This document shows positions 7,255 to 15,754 of a stretch of 23,278 nucleotides of DNA, one piece after another. Position 1 is the stretch's first letter. Every line of letters begins with the position of its first letter. The stretch is from an uncultured Clostridia bacterium (lineage in GTDB: Bacteria > Bacillota > Clostridia > TANB77 > CAG-508), in assembly GCA_934122125.1 (NCBI GenBank), contig CAKOVW010000017.1, positions 1-23,278 on the forward strand. Reading direction: 5' to 3'. Both the position numbers and the translations under genes were made by a program. The notes below the pieces were generated by a model. The model worked only from the letters and a program-made list of their open reading frames with translations. It was not told the DNA's origin and searched no databases.

Positions 7255-8875
7255 GATTTCTGGAGGTACAGTAGACATTAATGCAAAAAGAATAGGACTA
7301 TATATTGAAGGTTCAGCTAGTTCAAGCCAAAGAACTGGATTAAAAATTACTGGTGGTAAAGTTTCTTTTTATGGAGGAATGACTGGCGCTTATGTAGGAT
7401 GGATTGGAGCAAGAGATGTTTATATTGATACAACAGGAACAGTAGATTGTAAAAATAGTTCAATAGGTATATATGTAAATAATGGAAATTTAAAAATTGT
7501 TAAAGGAAATTTAATATCAGCTGCTGGAAAAAGATTTTATGCAATAAGTCCTGATAATACAAATTGTGTTGTAAATATTGCACCAGCAGACTATACTAAA
7601 GTAAATCAAGCAATATCAAAAATACCAGCAGATTTGAGCAATTATACAGAAGCTAGTGTAAAAGCAGTAAATGATGCAAAACAAGCAGTTGTCAGTGATA
7701 AAAATATTATTGAACAAAATATAGTAAATCAATATGCAACTGCAATAGAAAATGCAATTGCAGCATTAAAATACAAACCAGCAGATTATACTAAGGTAGA
7801 TAATGCAATATCAAAAATACCAACAGATTTAAGTTTATACACAGATTCAAGTGTAAAAAAATTAAAAAGTGCAAAACAAGCAATTAATAGAAATAAAAAT
7901 ATTCTTGAACAAGATATAGTAGATGGATATGCAACTACAATAGAAAATGCAATTGCAGCATTAAAATATAAACCGGCAGATTATACTAAGGTAGATAACG
8001 CAATAGCAAAAATACCAACAGATTTAAGTAATTATACAGAAGCTAGTGTAAAAGCAGTAGATGACGCAAAACAAGCAGTTGTTAATAATAAAAATATTAT
8101 TGAACAAAATATAGTAAATCAATATGCAACAGCAATAGAAAATGCAATTAAAGCATTAAAATATAAACCAGCAGATTATACAAAAGTAAATAATGCGATA
8201 GCTAAAATACCATCTAATTTTAATTTATATACAGACACTAGTGTAAAAGTATTAAATGATGCAAAACAAGCAGTTGATTTAGAAAAGAATATTCTTGAAC
8301 AAGAAATAGTAGACAAATATGCAGAATCAATAGAAAGTGCAATTGTAGCATTAAAATATAAACCAGCAGATTATACAAAGGTAAAAGAAGCAATATCAAA
8401 AATACCAGTTAATTTAAATTTGTATACAGAAGAGAGCGTAAAAATATTAAATGATGCTCAAAATGCAGTAACTGAGGGAAAAGACATTTCAGAACAAGAA
8501 GTAGTAGATGAATATGCAATTATAATAGAAAATGCAATTAAAGCATTAAAATACAAGAGTGAAGAAAAAACTATAGAAAAAATACCAACAGAAACAAATA
8601 AATATACTTCAGCAGAAACTGTAACAACTACAAAGATAGATGAAAAAATAAATGATCCTAAAGACGAAAACACAAAGCCAAATGATGACAATAACCAAAA
8701 TAATAACAGCAACATAAATAAAGACGAAAATAAGAACGAAAACAAAAATGAAAATAACACTTTAGAAACAAATACAACCAAAAGCGAAAATAATGTTGCA
8801 ATTATAGTAATTATATCTGTTATAATATTAGGAGCAGGAATAGCAATATTCTTTGTAATAAGAAGAAACAAATAA
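7202..8875 (+). CDS. C-terminal part of the frameshifted surface protein (solenoid end, five FIVAR-like repeats, membrane anchor)
   Basis: The frame is open from 7202, but homology-like sequence starts only at 7244 and there is no ribosome binding site, so independent translation is unlikely. Contents in order are: the rest of the beta-solenoid (to about 7580); five exact-length 65-residue repeats resembling FIVAR modules (7583-8557), each beginning PADYTKV and ending ALKYK; a low-complexity Asn/Lys/Glu linker (about 8560-8790), probably spanning the cell wall; and a hydrophobic segment followed by RRNK. No LPXTG-type motif is seen, so anchoring is probably by the membrane segment. Related repeats occur in adhesins and glycan-active enzymes, but the binding target here is unknown. 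The gene's start and promoter are those of the upstream fragment. Confidence 0.8.
   Translation: MIILLVIMMAFMHYGSIEISGGTVDINAKRIGLYIEGSASSSQRTGLKITGGKVSFYGGMTGAYVGWIGARDVYIDTTGTVDCKNSSIGIYVNNGNLKIVKGNLISAAGKRFYAISPDNTNCVVNIAPADYTKVNQAISKIPADLSNYTEASVKAVNDAKQAVVSDKNIIEQNIVNQYATAIENAIAALKYKPADYTKVDNAISKIPTDLSLYTDSSVKKLKSAKQAINRNKNILEQDIVDGYATTIENAIAALKYKPADYTKVDNAIAKIPTDLSNYTEASVKAVDDAKQAVVNNKNIIEQNIVNQYATAIENAIKALKYKPADYTKVNNAIAKIPSNFNLYTDTSVKVLNDAKQAVDLEKNILEQEIVDKYAESIESAIVALKYKPADYTKVKEAISKIPVNLNLYTEESVKILNDAQNAVTEGKDISEQEVVDEYAIIIENAIKALKYKSEEKTIEKIPTETNKYTSAETVTTTKIDEKINDPKDENTKPNDDNNQNNNSNINKDENKNENKNENNTLETNTTKSENNVAIIVIISVIILGAGIAIFFVIRRNK
7583..8557 (+). repeat. Five tandem 195-bp repeats (65-residue FIVAR-like modules)
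   Basis: Unit starts are at 7583, 7778, 7973, 8168 and 8363, all exactly 195 bases apart with no indels. Units 1 and 3 are closest to each other (NYTEASVKAV and KNIIEQNIVNQYATAIENAI in both). Units 2 and 4 share LYTD-SVK and KNILEQ-IVD. Unit 5 is the most divergent. The pattern suggests duplication of a two-unit block. Confidence 0.93.
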
Positions 8876-8889
8876 TTTTTTACTATTAC

Positions 8890-8920
8890 ATAAGGCTAGT
8901 AATTTAATTACTAGTCTTAT
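8890..8920 (+). terminator. Probable terminator after the repeat protein
   Basis: A 14-bp stem (8890-8903 with 8907-8920, one G-T pair) with a 3-base loop lies 14 bases after the stop. The tail on the plus strand is only moderately T-rich, so it could be a weak terminator or act partly through structure. Confidence 0.6.
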
Positions 8921-8936
8921 TATAATAATTAAATTC

Positions 8937-8965
8937 TTGAAATCCTACCAAAATAGTAGTATAAT
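8937..8965 (+). promoter_or_regulatory. iscR promoter with a possible operator in the spacer
   Basis: TTGAAA (8937-8942) and TATAAT (8960-8965) are 17 bases apart, a strong sigma-A promoter 24 bases before the gene. CCTA-N9-TAGT (8944-8960) lies across the spacer and resembles CCTA-N9-TAGG at the suf promoter, which would fit autoregulation by IscR. The operator part is inference. Confidence 0.75.
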
Positions 8966-8988
8966 AGTAACAATTGGAGGAGATAGAA

Positions 8989-9384
8989 ATGAAAATATCT
9001 ACAAAAGGAAGATACGCCCTTAGAGTAATGATAGATTTAGCAACACACAATGATGAAAACTATATATCACTAAAAGATATAGCAAATAGACAAGAGGTAT
9101 CTTTAAAATATCTTGAGCAAATTGTTGCTTTATTAAATAAAGCAGGATACTTAGAAACAGCAAGAGGCAACAATGGAGGCTATAAACTAGCAAAATCACC
9201 TGAACAATATAAAGTAGGAGATATATTACGAAAAACAGAAGGAGATCTTGCACCAATAGCATGTGTAAGTGGAGAAGAATGTTGCAGAAAAGAAAATTGT
9301 AAAACATTCTCATTTTGGCAGGGATTAGATAATGTAATAAACGAATACGTAGACAGCAAAACATTAGCAGATCTTATAAGATAA
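8989..9384 (+). CDS. iscR: Rrf2-family Fe-S regulator IscR
   Basis: IscR-like transcription factors bind a [2Fe-2S] cluster and control Fe-S assembly genes. The start is ATG 8989 (131 residues), with GGAGGAGA placed correctly; an upstream in-frame TTG at 8974 precedes this site and lacks its own. MKISTKGRYALRVMIDLA is the Rrf2 N-terminus. The winged helix-turn-helix follows (LKDIANRQEVSLKYLEQIV), then the wing ARGNNGGYKLA. Three cysteines at 92, 98 and 104 (C-x5-C-x5-C) match the cluster ligands of E. coli IscR in spacing and number, unlike CymR-type members. It lies directly upstream of the suf operon but has its own terminator. Confidence 0.92.
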   Translation: MKISTKGRYALRVMIDLATHNDENYISLKDIANRQEVSLKYLEQIVALLNKAGYLETARGNNGGYKLAKSPEQYKVGDILRKTEGDLAPIACVSGEECCRKENCKTFSFWQGLDNVINEYVDSKTLADLIR

Positions 9385-9427
9385 TTCAATTTAGTTTTCA
9401 AACATTTTTTAAAATGTTTGAAAAGTC

Positions 9428-9486
9428 GCTTTTGCAATGATATCAAATTATTAGTAGCGGAGCACAGTGTGCTCCATGCTAAAAGC
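9428..9486 (+). other. Folded segment in the iscR 3' region
   Basis: An outer stem (9428-9436 with 9477-9486, one bulged T) encloses a GC-rich 7-bp hairpin (9459-9465 with 9469-9475). A separate 14-bp A/T stem (9395-9408 with 9411-9424) lies just before it. Together with the terminator downstream these fill most of the 150 bases after iscR. This could be a stable 3' UTR or a small RNA; no dedicated promoter is visible. Confidence 0.35.
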
Positions 9487-9508
9487 AAGAGCCTGTGTAA
9501 ATAAATAC

Positions 9509-9548
9509 TTCATTATGGTAAAATAATTTATCATAGTGAATTTTTTTT
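9509..9548 (+). terminator. Intrinsic terminator of iscR
   Basis: A 14-bp stem (9509-9522 with 9527-9540, two G-T pairs) and a 4-base loop are followed by eight T. It separates iscR from the suf operon, so the two are independently transcribed. Confidence 0.9.
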
Positions 9549-9588
9549 ATCTAAAACATTATCATATTTCTTTCATACATATTACCTA

Positions 9589-9617
9589 TTGACTTACTAG
9601 GAATTAGATGATATAAT
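9589..9617 (+). promoter_or_regulatory. suf operon promoter
   Basis: TTGACT (9589-9594) and TATAAT (9612-9617), 17-base spacing, give a near-consensus sigma-A promoter. Start of transcription is expected near 9624, leaving a leader of about 33 bases before sufC. Confidence 0.88.
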
Positions 9618-9625
9618 TCCTAGTA
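9595..9625. promoter_or_regulatory. Perfect inverted repeat over the suf -10 box (candidate IscR operator)
   Basis: Two perfect 11-bp arms, TACTAGGAATT (9595-9605) and AATTCCTAGTA (9615-9625), are separated by nine bases and cover the spacer, the -10 box and the likely start site. A dimeric repressor bound here would block RNA polymerase. The direct repeat CTAGTATG occurs twice in tandem at 9620-9635. The link to the neighbouring IscR is inference. Confidence 0.65.
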
Positions 9626-9656
9626 TGCTAGTATGAAAACAAAAAAGGAGATAATA

Positions 9657-10403
9657 ATGGAAAATTTATTACAAATAAATAATTTATATGCAAATGCAGG
9701 AGATAAACAAATATTAAAAGGACTAAATTTAAATATCAATAAAGGAGAAATCCATGTAATAATGGGACCAAATGGTGCAGGAAAATCAACCCTTGCAAAT
9801 TGTATATTTAATAATCCGGAATATAAAAAAATGAGTGGAGAAATAGTTTTTGAAGGTGAAAACATAAATGATTTATCAACAGATAAAATAGCACAAAAAG
9901 GTGTATTTATGTCTTTTCAATCACCAGTAGAAATACCAGGAATTTCATGTACAAACTTTTTAAAAACTGCAAAAAACAAAGTTGACAATAAACCAGTAAA
10001 GATTTTTGAATTTAAAAATACTATTCAAAAATATGTTGAAGAATTAAATATGAATCCAAAACTAGTAGATAGAAATTTGAATGTAGGATTTTCTGGTGGG
10101 GAAAAGAAAAAGAATGAAATATTACAAATGCTTGTATTAAACCCTAAATTAAGTATATTAGATGAAACTGATTCAGGACTTGATGTAGATGCAGTAAGAA
10201 CTGTATCAAAAGGTATTGAAATGTATAAAAATAGTGAAAATGCAGTTTTAATTATAACACATAACATGAAAATTTTAGAAAACTTAAAAGTTGACTTTGT
10301 ACATATTTTAATTGATGGAGAAATTGTAAAAACAGGAGATGCAAGTTTAGCAAAAGAAATCGAAGAAAATGGATATGAAAAATACAAGAATTTAGAGGTA
10401 TAA
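9657..10403 (+). CDS. sufC: Fe-S cluster assembly ATPase SufC
   Basis: SufC is the ABC-type ATPase of the SufBCD scaffold, which builds Fe-S clusters in the cytosol. Walker A is GPNGAGKS (37-44), the signature is SGGEK (146-150), Walker B is LSILDE followed by the SufC-typical TDSGLDVDAV (165-180), and the switch His is His202. The start is ATG 9657 with AAGGAG seven bases upstream, giving 248 residues. An in-frame ATG at 9633 is too close to the predicted transcription start and has no ribosome binding site. It is the first gene of the suf operon, and sufB starts one base after its stop. Confidence 0.97.
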   Translation: MENLLQINNLYANAGDKQILKGLNLNINKGEIHVIMGPNGAGKSTLANCIFNNPEYKKMSGEIVFEGENINDLSTDKIAQKGVFMSFQSPVEIPGISCTNFLKTAKNKVDNKPVKIFEFKNTIQKYVEELNMNPKLVDRNLNVGFSGGEKKKNEILQMLVLNPKLSILDETDSGLDVDAVRTVSKGIEMYKNSENAVLIITHNMKILENLKVDFVHILIDGEIVKTGDASLAKEIEENGYEKYKNLEV

Positions 10404-10404
10404 A

Positions 10405-11805
10405 ATGGCAAAAACAAATGTAAATGATATTGATAGAAATATCTATGATATTAAGAATAAAGATGAATATGAATTTAAAATGCAAAAAGGCTTAAATAAA
10501 GAAATAGTAGAAGAAATATCAAAAAAGAAAAATGAGCCAGAATGGATGTTAAATTTAAGGCTACAAGCATTAGAAACGTACAATAAGATAGAGTTACCAA
10601 CCTGGGGACCTGATTTATCAGAACTTAAAATGGATGAAATTGCAACTTATGTTAAACCAAAATCAAAGTTAAATTCTAATTGGAAAGATGTACCAAAAGA
10701 TATTAGAAATACTTTTGATAAATTAGGAATTCCAGAAGCAGAGAAAAATTCATTAGCAGGTGTTGGTGCTCAATATGATTCAGAGGTTGTATATCATAGC
10801 ATAAAAGAAGAACTAAAGAAACAAGGGGTTATATATACTGATATGGATACAGCAGTAAAAGAATATCCAGAATTAGTAAAAAAACATTTTATGAAATGTG
10901 TACCAATAAATGATCACAAATTTGTTGCTTTACATGCAGCTGTTTGGTCAGGTGGCTCATTTGTATATGTACCTAAAAATGTAAAATTGGACATTCCATT
11001 ACAGTCATATTTTAGACTAAATTCACCAGAATCAGGTCAATTTGAACACACACTAATTATAGTGGAAGAAAATGCAAGTTTACATTTTATAGAGGGGTGC
11101 TCTGCACCAAAGTATAATAAAGTGAATCTACATGCAGGATGTGTTGAATTATATGTAAAAGATAATGCTTATTTAAGATATTCTACAATAGAAAATTGGT
11201 CTAAAAATATGATGAATTTAAATACCAAAAAAGCTATTGTTGGTAAAAATGCTGAAATAGACTGGGTAACAGGTTCTTTTGGATCTAAAGTTTCAATGCT
11301 ATATCCAATGAGCATTTTAAATGGAGAAGGAGCTAAAACAGAATATACAGGAATTACTTTTGCAGGTAAAGGACAAAACTTGGATACAGGTTTTAAAGTA
11401 GTACATAATGCTAAAAACACATCATCTGTTGTTAACTCAAAATCTATATCAAAAGATGGAGGAAGTTGCACATATAGAGCACTTGTAAGAGTAGGACAAA
11501 ATGCAGAAAAGTCAAAGTGCTCGGTATCTTGTGAATCTTTAATGTTAGATGATATTTCTAGGTCAGACACAATACCAGTAAATGATATAAGAACAGATGA
11601 CGTAGAGTTTTCTCATGAAGCAAAAATTGGTAAAATAAGTGATAAAGAAATATTTTATTTAATGAGCAGAGGACTATCAGAAGAAGACGCAAAAGCAATG
11701 ATAGTAAGAGGATTTGCATATCCAATTTCAAAAGAATTACCACTAGAGTATGCGGTAGAAATGAATAATTTAATTAATTTAGAGCTAGAAGGAGCAATAG
11801 GATGA
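10405..11805 (+). CDS. sufB: Fe-S cluster assembly scaffold protein SufB
   Basis: SufB is the core scaffold subunit on which new Fe-S clusters form, in complex with SufC and SufD. The 466-residue length is normal. The C-terminal half forms a beta-helix. The sulfur-accepting Cys is probably Cys376 (CESLM), and the cluster-site His404-Glu405 lie in EFSHEAKIGK. The end FYLMSRGLSEEDAKAMIVRGF is the conserved SufC-binding region. The start is ATG 10405 with GAGG close upstream. The stop overlaps the sufD start by four bases (ATGA), showing translational coupling. Confidence 0.97.
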   Translation: MAKTNVNDIDRNIYDIKNKDEYEFKMQKGLNKEIVEEISKKKNEPEWMLNLRLQALETYNKIELPTWGPDLSELKMDEIATYVKPKSKLNSNWKDVPKDIRNTFDKLGIPEAEKNSLAGVGAQYDSEVVYHSIKEELKKQGVIYTDMDTAVKEYPELVKKHFMKCVPINDHKFVALHAAVWSGGSFVYVPKNVKLDIPLQSYFRLNSPESGQFEHTLIIVEENASLHFIEGCSAPKYNKVNLHAGCVELYVKDNAYLRYSTIENWSKNMMNLNTKKAIVGKNAEIDWVTGSFGSKVSMLYPMSILNGEGAKTEYTGITFAGKGQNLDTGFKVVHNAKNTSSVVNSKSISKDGGSCTYRALVRVGQNAEKSKCSVSCESLMLDDISRSDTIPVNDIRTDDVEFSHEAKIGKISDKEIFYLMSRGLSEEDAKAMIVRGFAYPISKELPLEYAVEMNNLINLELEGAIG

Positions 11806-12818
11806 GGTTAAATGAAACACCAGTAAGAACATCAAATAATTTTAATATTAATAATATTGAACTAGACATAGATATTCCAAGCAATTTAAAAAAGTTTGAA
11901 ACAGTCGAAATTATAAATGAGAATTGTAGTATAAGCAAAGATGTTACAGATACAAGTCTTATTTATGGTACTGGACTAAAAATGCAAAATTCAAATAATA
12001 ATTTAAAAATTGTAACAAAAGGCAAAAATGCTAATGTAAAATTAGTATATAACTTTGATGATAATAATTTGAATTTAGTAAATAACATTGAAATATTAGC
12101 AGAAAATGATTTGAATCTTATTATACAATATAGTTCAAATACTAATAGCAGATGTTTTCACAATGGAATAATCAAACTTAAAGCAAATGCAAATGTTAAT
12201 GTTACAATTGTAAATATGCTAAATGAATTGTCAGATAATTTTGAATCTATTGAAAGTATTATAGAAAACGATGAAAAAGTAAATTATACAATTATCGATA
12301 TAGGAGCAAAAAATAGTATTTCAAATTATTATGCAAATGCGTTAGGAAAAAAATGCGAAAATAATATAAAAACTATTTACTTAGAAACTCAAACCCAATT
12401 GAAAGATATAAATTATATAGTTGATATAAATGGACAAGAATCTAAGGTTGATATTGACGTGCAAGGAGCTTTAAAAGACGAAAGTAAAAAACACTTCAAA
12501 GGAACAATAGATTTCAAAAAAGGATGTAAAAAGGCAAAAGGAAATGAAAATGAATTTTGTATATTGCTATCAGATAAAGCAAAATCATTAGCTTTACCAA
12601 TGCTTTTATGTACTGAAGATGATGTTGAAGGAAACCATAGCACAGCTTCAGGAAAGGTTGATAACAAAGATTTATTTTACATTATGAGTAGAGGAATAAG
12701 CTATAAAGATGCAATAAAATTACTTGTAAAAGCAAAGTTTAATCAGATTATACAAACAATAAAAGATGAGCAATTAAAACAAGAAATATTAGAACAAATA
12801 GATAGGAGACTTGACTAA
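11802..12818 (+). CDS. sufD: Fe-S cluster assembly protein SufD
   Basis: SufD is the paralogue of SufB that completes the SufBC2D complex. At 338 residues it is shorter than SufB and poorly conserved in its N-terminal half. The C-terminus is clear: GNHSTASGKVDNKDLFYIMSR includes the conserved His used at the SufB-SufD interface. The start is the ATG of the ATGA overlap with sufB. The low conservation of its first 150 residues is usual for SufD in Clostridia, so the assignment rests on the C-terminus and on the operon. Confidence 0.92.
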   Translation: MRLNETPVRTSNNFNINNIELDIDIPSNLKKFETVEIINENCSISKDVTDTSLIYGTGLKMQNSNNNLKIVTKGKNANVKLVYNFDDNNLNLVNNIEILAENDLNLIIQYSSNTNSRCFHNGIIKLKANANVNVTIVNMLNELSDNFESIESIIENDEKVNYTIIDIGAKNSISNYYANALGKKCENNIKTIYLETQTQLKDINYIVDINGQESKVDIDVQGALKDESKKHFKGTIDFKKGCKKAKGNENEFCILLSDKAKSLALPMLLCTEDDVEGNHSTASGKVDNKDLFYIMSRGISYKDAIKLLVKAKFNQIIQTIKDEQLKQEILEQIDRRLD

Positions 12819-12819
12819 A

Positions 12820-14037
<1,218 letters not shown>

Positions 14038-14041
14038 AATA

Positions 14042-14468
14042 GTGGAAAGACTAGATGATATTTATAATGACCTTATAATGGAACATAGCATGAATTCATA
14101 TAACAAGAAAAATTTAGAAAGCTATGATTATTGTGAGTTAGGTCATAATCCAAATTGTGGTGATGAAATACAAATACAGGTTAAACTAAATGGAAACATA
14201 ATAGAAGACATGGCTTTTACAGGACATGGATGTGCAATATCTCAAAGTTCTACATCTATTATGATAGATACTTTAAAAGGTAAAACAATAGAGCAAGCTA
14301 AAGAAATTATAAAAACATTTATAAATATGATAAAAAGAGAAACAAAAAGTGAAGAAGAACTAAAAAAGTTAGAAGAAGCAATTGCATTTAAAAATGTATC
14401 AAATATGCCAGCCAGAGTTAAGTGTGTACTTTTAGCATGGCATACAATGGAGGAGTTATTAGAGAAAA

Positions 14469-14479
<11 letters not shown>
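14042..14479 (+). CDS. sufU: Zinc-dependent sulfurtransferase SufU
   Basis: SufU accepts persulfide sulfur from SufS and passes it to SufB in Gram-positive bacteria. The 145-residue length fits. The zinc and sulfur site is complete: Cys39, Asp41, Cys64 and Cys128, nearly the same numbering as Bacillus subtilis SufU (41, 43, 66, 128). The start is GTG 14042 with AAGGAG seven bases upstream. It overlaps mnmA by eleven bases. No SufE or SufA gene is present, so SufU is the likely sulfur relay. Confidence 0.96.
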
Positions 14480-15533
<1,054 letters not shown>

Positions 15534-15551
15534 AATGTAGAGTTATAGAAA

Positions 15552-15557
15552 TATAAT
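15552..15557 (+). promoter_or_regulatory. -10 box for the structured RNA
   Basis: A consensus TATAAT ends a few bases before the outer stem of the RNA, so transcription would start at about 15562-15564, at or just inside the stem. The -35 region is poor. It lies 18 bases after the mnmA stop. Confidence 0.5.
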
Positions 15558-15715
15558 AAAAAGCTGTTGATATAATAACTTTGATGAGCGTGGTTTCGTG
15601 GGGACCGACAACTTAGAATGTGTTATGCAAAGCTTCACTAGTGGAGATTTTCATTATACATTCTTAGGCAGTTGGGGGTGGAGCGAAGAAAAGTATTATA
15701 TCAACAGCTTTAAAA
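15558..15715 (+). ncRNA. ssrS: Rod-shaped structured RNA, probable 6S RNA
   Basis: A closing stem of 18 perfect pairs (15560-15577 with 15694-15711) extends by CTTT/AAAG after one bulged A. A large internal bubble follows (about 15583-15605 and 15675-15687) in which the left side can form a small GGT/ACC hairpin. Then come CAACT/AGTTG (15608-15612 with 15669-15673), AGAATGT/ACATTCT (15614 on, with 15657 on) and a terminal arm around 15629-15650. A long double-stranded rod with a central bubble and an upper arm is the 6S RNA design, which mimics open promoter DNA for sigma-A polymerase. The length (about 155 nt) is a little short. In Bacillus a 6S gene lies in the mnmA neighbourhood. I could not align it to a family model. 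Confidence 0.58.
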
Positions 15716-15719
15716 TATC

Positions 15720-15754
15720 AAAAAAATAACTAGTTTTGAACTAGTTATTTTTTT
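15720..15754. terminator. Bidirectional terminator shared by the RNA and the Lon-like gene
   Basis: A fully symmetric 16-bp stem (15720-15735 with 15739-15754), A7 on one side and T7 on the other, loop TTG. It serves the plus-strand RNA and the minus-strand operon. The last codons and stop of the Lon-like gene (15741-15754) lie inside the right arm. Confidence 0.88.

Noticed and set aside
7236..7256. Programmed +1 frameshifting as the explanation of the split surface gene
   Set aside because: The P-site codon TTA would not re-pair with TAC after a +1 slip, and no Shine-Dalgarno-like stimulator or slippery run is present. A mutation or sequencing error is simpler.
7583..8557. CRISPR array
   Set aside because: The repeat unit is 195 bp, coding, without unique spacers, and translates as a regular 65-residue module.
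8458..8871. Antisense open frame opposite the repeat protein's linker
   Set aside because: It encodes only low-complexity Phe/Ser/Leu-rich sequence expected from the complement of Lys/Glu/Asn codons and has no ribosome binding site. Other antisense frames in the window look the same.
9395..9424. First hairpin after iscR as its terminator
   Set aside because: No T-run follows the stem; the hairpin at 9509-9548 followed by eight T is the clear terminator.
9633..9656. Upstream in-frame ATG as the start of sufC
   Set aside because: It lies only about nine bases after the predicted transcription start and has no ribosome binding site, while ATG 9657 has AAGGAG at the right distance and gives the normal SufC N-terminus.
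15558..15715. SRP RNA or tmRNA as the identity of the structured RNA
   Set aside because: No GGAAGCAGC-type SRP helix 8 motif, and no tRNA-like ends or tag reading frame.
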